Source: JBDSRX01 sp039929105 (lineage in GTDB: Bacteria; Patescibacteriota; Dojkabacteria; J137). Taken from it: a stretch of DNA of 5,397 nucleotides. Location of the stretch: contig JBDSRX010000030.1 of the NCBI GenBank assembly GCA_039929105.1, forward strand, positions 1-5,397, read 5' to 3'. Of this stretch, positions 1 through 5,397 are shown in pieces (the stretch's first letter is position 1; each line of letters starts with the position of its first letter). Both the position numbers and the translations under genes were made by a program. A model generated the notes under the pieces. It was not told the origin of the DNA. It did no database searches and was given only the letters and a program-made list of their open reading frames with translations.

Positions 1-7
1 GTATAAG

Positions 8-35
8 TTGACTGAATTTACTGGGAATTTACTAA
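8..35 (+). promoter_or_regulatory. Possible sigma70-type promoter for the first operon
   Basis: TTGACT at 8-13 matches five of six bases of the -35 consensus. After 16 bases comes TACTAA at 30-35, a weak -10. Transcription would then begin at about 42-44, on or just before the ATG at 44, giving a transcript with little or no leader. The -10 is poor and the window begins only seven bases upstream, so this is tentative. It fits the clearer promoter at 5140-5169, which is placed the same way against its gene. Confidence 0.35.
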
Positions 36-43
36 CCTTTGTA

Positions 44-721
44 ATGTCAAAAGAGATTTCAATTTCTTCAGATCAATTTGCTGCACTAATTGATGCAATT
101 AATCAGATTCACAATAATACTAAAGATTTAATTATTGAAGACTCTCTAGATAACAGAGGTGAAGACTTACAAAGATTATTAAGTATAATGCATATGCTTT
201 GGCTAGATAATGAATTCTTCCCTGCTGTAGAAAAAATGAACTTAGTAAAAATGAAAGCCACTACGTATCAGGATAGTGCATCTAAATCAAATAACGTGAG
301 CGATATTGTAGAACAAATACTCGAAAGAGAAACTATTGAAGAAGGAACACTTTTTGCTACATGTATTGCCGGTCAAGTAAGAAGTAAAAATTTTGCCAGC
401 AAAATATACAACATACCTGAGCATTCAGCAAAATTAATAAATGGATATAAATCTTATGGTCCTATTATTCAAACTTTAGATAATATTAAATCTCAAAAGA
501 TTCCAGGAAGAGAAAACAATATGGTTGTTTTTACAGATCAATCAGGAAGCGATTTATTAATATTAATAAAAGGATTAACTGAATACATAATAAGAAAAAA
601 AATTATTGGAATAGATCCAATAGAGATAATAAATGTAATGCAAGGCGATCTTAAATCACTCGGAATTAAGAATCTAATTATTGCTGAGAAAGATATTGTT
701 CCACTCAGTGGTGAAGCATAA
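44..721 (+). CDS. Unrecognised protein with a C-x5-R-S phosphatase-like loop (first of two paralogs)
   Basis: I do not recognise a named family. The protein has 225 residues from the ATG at 44. The same frame is open to the window edge and has a TTG at 8, but that TTG coincides with a candidate -35 box and the extra residues look unlike protein, so I prefer 44. No Shine-Dalgarno is visible. The first ~100 residues look helical and acidic. Then a strand (TLFATC) leads into CIAGQVRS, a C-x5-R-S loop with Cys107, Arg113 and Ser114, followed by KNFASKIY, probably a helix. A strand MVVFTDQ comes later, then Asp191-Pro192 and a C-terminal strand NLIIAEKD. This order resembles LMW tyrosine phosphatases, with C-x5-R-S binding phosphate and Asp-Pro supplying the acid. 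Phosphatase activity is inferred. No signal peptide or membrane segment is evident. The next gene encodes a likely paralog. Confidence 0.8.
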   Translation: MSKEISISSDQFAALIDAINQIHNNTKDLIIEDSLDNRGEDLQRLLSIMHMLWLDNEFFPAVEKMNLVKMKATTYQDSASKSNNVSDIVEQILERETIEEGTLFATCIAGQVRSKNFASKIYNIPEHSAKLINGYKSYGPIIQTLDNIKSQKIPGRENNMVVFTDQSGSDLLILIKGLTEYIIRKKIIGIDPIEIINVMQGDLKSLGIKNLIIAEKDIVPLSGEA

Positions 722-741
722 TGTTGCTTAAAGCCGCGTAA
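721..741 (+). other. Six-codon mini-ORF between the first two genes
   Basis: The stop of the first gene overlaps an ATG as TAATG, the same junction seen between the second and third genes at 1350. This ATG starts a frame encoding only MLLKAA before a TAA at 739-741. It is in the same frame as the next gene, whose ATG is at 760. It could be a tiny coupled cistron that passes ribosomes on by reinitiation, the remains of a former longer N-terminus, or chance. There is no evidence that it is translated. Confidence 0.2.
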
Positions 742-759
742 GTTCATATAATTAGTTAT

Positions 760-1350
760 ATGGATATAGACAAAATAAAGACAAACGAAGAATTTATTAA
801 ATTTTTAGAGACTTTAATAAATAAACGTCCATTCGAGAAAAGAGATTTTTATTTACTTATTGAGGTTCTAATCGAATCAGCCGAAAGTGGATTTGACAGC
901 ATAATCTGTGAGTATTTTAAAAGAAACCTTCAAAATAAAGGAAAATATTTAGATGGGATCAAAATGAACTTTCAACAAATTGCTGAAAGGGTTATAGATA
1001 TGACTTCGAAACCAATATTACCTATGTGTGCATCGGCTGAATATAGAAGTAAGAATCTTGCGGAATCTTTAATTGAAGAAGGTCAACAATTAGCAGAGTT
1101 TCGCAACAGGAATTATGTAAAAGCTGATGAAACTAATAGTATTCTAATGGAACTAGATCCAAGCAAAGAAACCACAATTTGCTTGTTCTACGATAGACAA
1201 ATAAAAGAACCCTTAATTTTTCTACACTCAATTTCTCGATACCTCCAACGTATGGATGACCCTTCACTATTTGAAATTCTTCCTAACGCAGTACTTGGTA
1301 ATTTTGATACCGTAGGAATAGATTTAATACTTATCGAAAAAAATACTTAA
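760..1350 (+). CDS. Unrecognised protein with a C-x5-R-S phosphatase-like loop (second of two paralogs)
   Basis: This 196-residue protein belongs to no family I can name but resembles its upstream neighbour. Residues 1-80 look helical. The strand PILPMC leads into CASAEYRS (Cys90, Arg96, Ser97), followed by KNLAESLIEEG as a helix. RSKN follows the loop Arg in both proteins. A strand TTICLFYDR (138-146) comes next, then Asp167-Pro168, and the end GIDLILIEKN aligns with GIKNLIIAEKD of the neighbour. Cys to Asp-Pro spacing is 77 residues here and 84 there. The loop CASxxxRS also recalls the eukaryotic phosphatase Ssu72 (CASNQNRS), which has an LMW-phosphatase-like fold; this is a motif resemblance, not proof of homology. 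No Shine-Dalgarno precedes the ATG. The gene lies 38 bases after the first gene and its stop overlaps the start of the glycosyltransferase gene by one base, so all three are probably co-transcribed. Confidence 0.82.
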   Translation: MDIDKIKTNEEFIKFLETLINKRPFEKRDFYLLIEVLIESAESGFDSIICEYFKRNLQNKGKYLDGIKMNFQQIAERVIDMTSKPILPMCASAEYRSKNLAESLIEEGQQLAEFRNRNYVKADETNSILMELDPSKETTICLFYDRQIKEPLIFLHSISRYLQRMDDPSLFEILPNAVLGNFDTVGIDLILIEKNT

Positions 1351-3560
1351 TGAAAACACTTCAAATTATTGGCCCATATTTTACTAATTACAGTCTTGCA
1401 AGAATAAACAGAGGTTTAGCTGCAGAACTTGCAAAAAATAAAGATTGGAAAGTTACACTTTTTGGTGAAAAAGATAAAATTGATTATGTTCCCACACCTG
1501 ATGAAATAGCCGCAAGACCAGAAATAAAAAATCTAGTTAGTTTAACTAAAAAAGTAACTGACATCGCAATCTATAATAACTTTCCTAAAGCGATTACAAA
1601 CCTTCATGGTTTAAAAGATTTACCAGGGAAAATAAAGATTATCTATATTGCATGGGAAGAGACAATTTATCCAAAACTTTGGGTAGAAGAGATTAACGAA
1701 TATGCCCACGGAGTAATGGCTACAAGTAACTTTACTAAAGAGATTTTAGTAAATTGTGGAGTTAAAGTTCCAGTTAGAGTAATACATAATGCAATGGATG
1801 AAGCATTTATAGATGTAAAAACAACTCCTTACCCATTAAATACAAATAAGAAATTTAAATTTCTTCATATAAGTTCTGCAAAGAAACGAAAAGGAATAGA
1901 TGTTTTATTAAAGGCATACTTTAGTAAGTTTACGAAGAATGATGATGTAACGCTGGTCATAAAAAGTTTCCCAGGACCAGATAATGACGTTGACAAACAA
2001 ATTGCAAAAATAAAAAAAGAAGATTCTCCCGAAATTATTCATATAAATAATCCTGGTTTATCCGAACAAGAATTAGCAAATTTACATTCAACTGCCGATT
2101 GTGAAGTTTATCCAAGTAGGGCAGAAGGTTTTGGATTACCAATTTTAGAATCAATGTATTTGGGTATCCCATTAATTGCAACTAACTACAGTGCGTATTT
2201 AGATTTTTGTAATGGAGAAAATACTACTTTAATTGATTATAAATTAGAGTTTGCTAAAGATTCTGAGCTTGTTAATTTAGGCGCAAAATGGGCTGAACCG
2301 AATGAAAAAGAATTAGGTGAAAAGATGAGAGAAATTTTTGAGCATCCAGAAAACTTTGAATCTAAAACAAAATTAGCAAAGGAAACTGCAAAAGAATTTA
2401 CTTGGATACACTCAGCAAAGCAAGCAGTTGAATTCTTAGGTGAAATTGAAAAAGTAGCGAATTTGAAAGAAAAGAATTTAGCTGTATTAACTCCAATTAA
2501 TGATGAAAGTGGAATTGCGGATTACTCTAAAGATTTATATAAATCTGTTCAAAGTTCGTTTAAGAAATTCTTTTTTGTAGGAAACAAAGATATTTCTGAT
2601 AGATCTGCTTCGGATGAAGTTAATGAATTAAGACTTTGGAAAACAGGAGAAGAAACTTTTGCTGACTTTTTAAAGTTTATTGATAAAGAGAAAATTGATA
2701 TTGTTCATATTCAATACCATTCTGGATATAACTACCCGCCTAGTGCTTTAAGCAGATTAATTGATGAATTGAAGAAAAAGAACATTGAGGTTTTTGTAAC
2801 TTTGCATGCAGTTAGAAATGTAAATTTTGATTTTATAAAAGAAGTTCCTAGTTTAAAGAATGCAGATAAAGTTTTAATCCATAGCGTTGAAGATTTTGAA
2901 TATGCAAAAGGAACTTTAGATAATGTCATTTTGTTTAAACATTTTAATTTATTATTTAAGAAAAGAAGTAAGGTAAATATTAGAAAAGCTTTAGGATTTT
3001 CTGAGCGAAAACCAATTATTGCAACTCATGGATTATTAAATACAAACAAAGGAATTCCAGAAGTAATTAAAGCTGTGAATGAACTTAAAAAAGATTATCC
3101 TGAAATTTTATTACTTTGCTTAAATGCTGTGAGTGGAAATAATATTTACTCCACTGGTTTATATAAAGAATGTTTAAAATTAATTGAAGAATTAGGATTA
3201 AAAAATAATGTTAAATTTTTTACAGATTTCTTAAAGGACGAAATTATAGAAGTGCTACTTCAGTCTTCAGATATGATTGTATTTAATTACAGTGACGTTG
3301 GAGAATCTGCAAGTGCTGCTGTTAGAAAAGGATTGGCTTCTTTAAATCCAGTTGTAATTACAAACATAAAACAATTCTCAGAATTTAGTGATGAATGTTT
3401 TAGAATTCCAGATAATACTTCTGAAAGTATTCGAGATGGAATTAAAGAGATTTTGAACGATGAAAATCTACAAATTGATTTAGTTCAATTTGAGAAAAAA
3501 TATATTGAAGAAAATAATGTTGAAAAGAAGGCTTTGGATACATTGAAACTTTATAAATAA
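1350..3560 (+). CDS. Two-domain GT4-type (GT-B) glycosyltransferase
   Basis: The 736-residue protein carries two GT-B units in tandem and should transfer sugars from nucleotide-sugar donors to a glycan or lipid acceptor in the cytoplasm. Unit one (about 1-365) has an N-terminal strand and loop (IIGPYFTNYSLARINRGLA), then VMATSNFTKEIL, the donor-side FLHISSAKKRKGIDVLLKAY (172-190) with its Arg-Lys-Gly, and the GT4 E-x7-E motif EGFGLPILE (Glu259, Glu267). Unit two (about 375-736) has SGIADYSKDLY (387-397), HIQYHSGY (453-460), a second strand-loop ATHGLLNTNKGI (558-569) and the PVVIT helix-start region (667-671). At the E-x7-E position it reads ESASAAVRK, so the first Glu (652) is kept and the second is lost. 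No membrane segment or signal peptide is seen. The ATG overlaps the previous stop, implying translational coupling. Donor and acceptor cannot be read from sequence; cell-surface polysaccharide synthesis is the likely setting. Confidence 0.93.
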   Translation: MKTLQIIGPYFTNYSLARINRGLAAELAKNKDWKVTLFGEKDKIDYVPTPDEIAARPEIKNLVSLTKKVTDIAIYNNFPKAITNLHGLKDLPGKIKIIYIAWEETIYPKLWVEEINEYAHGVMATSNFTKEILVNCGVKVPVRVIHNAMDEAFIDVKTTPYPLNTNKKFKFLHISSAKKRKGIDVLLKAYFSKFTKNDDVTLVIKSFPGPDNDVDKQIAKIKKEDSPEIIHINNPGLSEQELANLHSTADCEVYPSRAEGFGLPILESMYLGIPLIATNYSAYLDFCNGENTTLIDYKLEFAKDSELVNLGAKWAEPNEKELGEKMREIFEHPENFESKTKLAKETAKEFTWIHSAKQAVEFLGEIEKVANLKEKNLAVLTPINDESGIADYSKDLYKSVQSSFKKFFFVGNKDISDRSASDEVNELRLWKTGEETFADFLKFIDKEKIDIVHIQYHSGYNYPPSALSRLIDELKKKNIEVFVTLHAVRNVNFDFIKEVPSLKNADKVLIHSVEDFEYAKGTLDNVILFKHFNLLFKKRSKVNIRKALGFSERKPIIATHGLLNTNKGIPEVIKAVNELKKDYPEILLLCLNAVSGNNIYSTGLYKECLKLIEELGLKNNVKFFTDFLKDEIIEVLLQSSDMIVFNYSDVGESASAAVRKGLASLNPVVITNIKQFSEFSDECFRIPDNTSESIRDGIKEILNDENLQIDLVQFEKKYIEENNVEKKALDTLKLYK

Positions 3561-3599
3561 GGCCGGAGTTGCGAGTGATGTCAGCACTTGATCTAGGCC
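3561..3599 (+). other. Imperfect stem-loop just after the glycosyltransferase stop
   Basis: Starting at the base after the TAA stop, GGCC at 3561-3564 can pair with GGCC at 3596-3599. An inner stem pairs 3572-3577 (CGAGTG) with 3585-3590 (CACTTG) around a seven-base loop, including one G-T pair. The stretch is more GC-rich than the genes around it. No T-run follows, so it is not a classic terminator. It may be a 3' end structure, part of the adjoining repeat, or chance. Confidence 0.3.
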
Positions 3600-3615
3600 G
3601 TGTTACGTCCTATTC

Positions 3616-3686
3616 AAAACACCCCGTCGCTTCGCGCCACCCCTCTTAATAAGAGGGGAAGTGAACGTAGTGAACAGGGTGTTTTT
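3616..3686 (+). terminator. Nested inverted repeat, likely bidirectional terminator
   Basis: An outer perfect stem pairs AAAACACCC (3616-3624) with GGGTGTTTT (3677-3685). An inner perfect stem pairs CCCCTCTTA (3640-3648) with TAAGAGGGG (3650-3658), with an effective three-base loop. The left spacer holds a small CGC-TTC-GCG hairpin (3628-3636), so a branched fold is possible. The right spacer repeats GTGAAC at 3661 and 3670. T-rich ends follow the outer stem on both strands, and the element sits between two converging genes (stops at 3560 and 3746), so it can stop transcription from either side. Its size, GC-rich arms and position also fit a mobile, non-coding palindromic repeat; copy number in the genome would decide. 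Confidence 0.75.
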
Positions 3687-3745
3687 AGAAAATTAGTGCC
3701 ACTCTGTTAACTAGAGAAACCGAGAAAGTAATATAGGTGGTAAGA

Positions 3746-5068
3746 TCAAGAATTCATAGCAACTTTTACAGCTTCGGAATCACTCCATTCGTATTCAATT
3801 CCATCGAAAGCTAAAGTAGTCTCATGTGCTTTACCTGTAATATAAATTACATCTCCTGGGTTTGCATTCTTTACAGCAAAATTTATTGCATCTAACCTAG
3901 CTGTAAAATCATCCGCATCGAAAGCAACAATAGGATGGTCTCCGTTTGAAACAACTCGTTCTATTCTTTGTCTTAGATTTTCTTTATTTATTACTTTATA
4001 TTCTTCATTAGTGTTAATTCTTTCGACAAGAACACCTCCATAATTTTCTGCAAACGCAATTATTTGAGAATTAATATCGTAAACTTTTTCTGACTTTGGA
4101 TCTTCTGCAGTTAATATTGTCATATCACTATGATTAGATGAGACTGCTCCCATTTGTCTTCTTGTTTCTTCTCTTTCTCCAGCACATCCAAATACAGTAA
4201 TTATTTTTGCTTTTTCATCTTTCAATCCTTCTATATGAACCAGTGAATCTTCTAACATTGCTGGGGTATAAGCGTAATCAATAATTACTGTGAATGGAGC
4301 AGTTTGAATAACTTCCATCCTTCCTTTTGGTGTTCTAAACTCTTGCGCATATAATGGAATCTTAGGATCTGGTTTATAAGATCCAGCTAACTTCATCGCT
4401 TGAACATTATTTAAAATTGCGTTTTTGTGACTATTTGTAGTTGTAACTTCTTGGTTATCCCAAACAAAAGTTGAACCATTTAAGTTTTTATTTTTTAATT
4501 GAATTTCAGAACTTGAAACAGGATAAACATAAATATCTCTTTCTAAATCATCTCCTTGAGAAAGTAGCCAATCTACAACTTGTGGTTCATCATCATTTAA
4601 AACTAAAAGTCCTTTATCTCTTATTCTAGAAATAAAGTCTAGTTTAGTTCCTGCGTATTCGTACCAGTCGGTGAAATATGAACTATCGTCTCCAATAATA
4701 TTTGTAATAATTCCAGAATCTAATGTTATTCCTTCATACTTTTTATCTAAAAGATTTCTTGCTGTCATTTCTACAATTGCAAAATCTAATTGATTTGTAA
4801 TCATATTTCCAAGTATTGAATGTAACTCTCCAGGTTCTACAAAATTAGCACTTAAATCGTTCTTAGGTGTCTCCATGTCATCTGAATAACCAATTGAGGA
4901 TATATAGCCGACTCTCATTCCAGCGTTCTTTAAAAGATGATAGAGAAGCTCTGTGACTATTGTTTTACCTCTAGATCCAGTAACTCCAATAACTTTAATT
5001 TTCTCAGAAGGATTACCTCGACGATAATTCGCGAGTAATGATTTTTGTTTATTTATAAATCTGGTCAA
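3746..5068 (-). CDS. MurE-like Mur ligase lacking the N-terminal domain
   Basis: This 440-residue protein has the central and C-terminal domains of ATP-dependent Mur ligases, which join an amino acid to a UDP-MurNAc-peptide in peptidoglycan synthesis. Visible motifs are the ATP loop GVTGSRGKT (28-36), VEMTAR (Glu100), ITNIIGDD (121-128), TKLDF with the likely carbamylated Lys142, LNDDEP (157-162), GRMEV (249-253), DYAYTP (264-269), FGCAGERE (293-300), AEDPKSE (321-327) and GKAHE (412-416). MurE is the closest match by motif set and C-terminal layout. The ATP loop lies at residue 28, against roughly 110 in E. coli MurE, so the UDP-binding first domain is missing. Usual MurE residues also differ: DYAHTP is DYAYTP, and the DHLDYH region is DDSSYF. 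The start is TTG at 5068 with no Shine-Dalgarno; the frame stays open 15 codons further upstream without ATG or GTG. Substrate is uncertain. Confidence 0.88.
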   Translation of the reverse strand: MTRFINKQKSLLANYRRGNPSEKIKVIGVTGSRGKTIVTELLYHLLKNAGMRVGYISSIGYSDDMETPKNDLSANFVEPGELHSILGNMITNQLDFAIVEMTARNLLDKKYEGITLDSGIITNIIGDDSSYFTDWYEYAGTKLDFISRIRDKGLLVLNDDEPQVVDWLLSQGDDLERDIYVYPVSSSEIQLKNKNLNGSTFVWDNQEVTTTNSHKNAILNNVQAMKLAGSYKPDPKIPLYAQEFRTPKGRMEVIQTAPFTVIIDYAYTPAMLEDSLVHIEGLKDEKAKIITVFGCAGEREETRRQMGAVSSNHSDMTILTAEDPKSEKVYDINSQIIAFAENYGGVLVERINTNEEYKVINKENLRQRIERVVSNGDHPIVAFDADDFTARLDAINFAVKNANPGDVIYITGKAHETTLAFDGIEYEWSDSEAVKVAMNS

Positions 5069-5118
5069 TGTTTTCGGTTTTGGATAGATATAGATACGGT
5101 GCGAAACCTCAAGTTATA

Positions 5119-5146
5119 GTATTACTTATTTCAAAAATTTTGACAA
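5119..5146 (-). promoter_or_regulatory. Possible promoter for the Mur ligase gene
   Basis: On the minus strand TTGTCA (5146-5141) is followed after 16 bases by TAATAC (5124-5119). Transcription would start near 5112, about 45 bases before the TTG start. A rival pair nearer the gene is TTGAGG (5112-5107), 16 bases, then TATCTA (5090-5085), which would leave a leader of about ten bases. TATCTA is repeated directly at 5096-5091. Neither pair is strong enough to choose from sequence alone. Confidence 0.3.
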
Positions 5147-5169
5147 GGTTAAAGGAATTTCAGTATTAT
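5140..5169 (+). promoter_or_regulatory. Strong sigma70-type promoter for the response regulator gene
   Basis: A perfect -35 box TTGACA (5140-5145) is followed by an 18-base spacer and TATTAT (5164-5169), which matches five of six -10 consensus bases. Only five bases separate the -10 from the ATG at 5175, so transcription should start at or next to the A of the ATG. The predicted mRNA is therefore leaderless. An AAAGGA at 5151-5156 lies within the promoter spacer, 18 bases from the ATG, and would not be transcribed from this promoter. Confidence 0.7.
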
Positions 5170-5174
5170 TTAAT

Positions 5175-5397
5175 ATGGTTAACTTTCTTGAAAAAAGAAT
5201 TATTGCTATTGACGACGAAGAACTTAACAGGGTGATTTTTGAAGGTTTTTTCTCAGTCTATAACTTTACAAACTTTAGAATATATAGAACTGCAGAAGAG
5301 TTTCTAAGAGGTGAGCCTAAGCTAGGTGATGTAGATCTTTTGATTACCGATTACTTTTTGCCTGGAATGAATGGACTTAACTTATTAAATTTTTTAA
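5175..5397 (+). CDS. Response regulator, receiver domain (3' end outside window)
   Basis: The window holds 74 codons and one extra base, running off its edge. The translation shows the start of a CheY-like receiver domain. The strand RIIAIDDEE carries the acidic pair Asp13-Asp14 that binds Mg2+. After helix one and strand two comes the strand LLITDYFLPGMNG with the phospho-acceptor Asp59, then Pro63, Gly64 and Gly67 in the usual D-x3-PGxxG pattern. In two-component systems a sensor kinase phosphorylates this Asp. The conserved Thr/Ser and Lys of the receiver and any output domain lie beyond the window, so the regulated process is unknown. The gene is transcribed away from the Mur ligase gene and has its own strong promoter ending five bases before the ATG. 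Confidence 0.93.
   Translation, partial: MVNFLEKRIIAIDDEELNRVIFEGFFSVYNFTNFRIYRTAEEFLRGEPKLGDVDLLITDYFLPGMNGLNLLNFL

Noticed and set aside
8..43. TTG at 8 as start of the first gene
   Set aside because: It coincides with a candidate -35 box, the residues it would add look unlike a protein N-terminus, and an ATG follows at 44. The frame is open to the window edge, so a longer gene is not fully excluded.
538..747. Minus-strand open frame of 69 codons
   Set aside because: It lies almost wholly antisense to the first gene, and its hydrophobic translation is what AT-rich antisense sequence gives; no start signal is seen.
2732..2929. Minus-strand open frame of 65 codons
   Set aside because: It lies inside the well-supported second glycosyltransferase unit and shows no family motif.
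3702..3716. Small hairpin CTCT/AGAG around GTTAACT
   Set aside because: Four base pairs with no T-run; expected by chance at this length.
3561..3745. tRNA or other known RNA gene in the convergent gap
   Set aside because: No T-loop GTTCGA-like sequence, no cloverleaf arms and no CCA-like end were found; only the hairpins listed as features.
3746..3748. TGA as a glycine codon (code 25) at the end of the Mur ligase
   Set aside because: The C-terminus WSDSEAVKVAMNS ends where MurE-like proteins normally end, and read-through adds an unconvincing short tail. The standard code fits the whole window.
5151..5156. AAAGGA as a Shine-Dalgarno for the response regulator
   Set aside because: It is 18 bases from the ATG and lies between the -35 and -10 boxes, so it would not be in the mRNA from that promoter.

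Overview
The window reads as AT-rich bacterial DNA (about one third GC by eye) with tightly packed genes and the standard genetic code (TAA three times, TGA once as stops). Low GC, a Mur ligase without the usual N-terminal domain, a two-headed GT-B glycosyltransferase and start codons without Shine-Dalgarno sequences together suggest a Candidate Phyla Radiation (Patescibacteria) genome. This is an inference from style; no rRNA or tRNA is present to prove it.

Layout: (1) Bases 1-3560 hold a three-gene plus-strand operon. The first two genes (44-721 and 760-1350) encode proteins I cannot name from a family. They look like diverged paralogs: each has a helical N-terminal part, then a strand followed by C-x5-R-S and a shared RSKN extension, then an Asp-Pro, and then a similar C-terminal strand. 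This resembles the phosphate-binding loop and element order of low-molecular-weight (LMW) protein tyrosine phosphatases. The third gene (1350-3560) overlaps the second by one base (TAATG) and encodes a 736-residue protein with two GT4-type GT-B glycosyltransferase units. (2) Bases 3561-3745 are a non-coding convergent gap with a strong nested inverted repeat that can terminate transcription from both sides. (3) Bases 5068-3746 on the minus strand encode a MurE-like Mur ligase that starts almost at its ATP-binding loop. (4) Bases 5069-5174 form a divergent promoter region. (5) From 5175 to the window edge, the plus strand holds the first 74 codons of a response-regulator receiver domain.

Working together (inference): the operon probably makes or modifies a surface glycan, with the two C-x5-R-S proteins as possible regulators or phosphatases. 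This would be loosely comparable to Wzb-type phosphatases in capsule loci, but no kinase is visible. The Mur ligase points to cell-wall precursor synthesis, and the response regulator to a separate two-component system. The two best candidates for something undescribed are the paired phosphatase-loop proteins and the apparent leaderless expression, in which good promoters sit directly against start codons.
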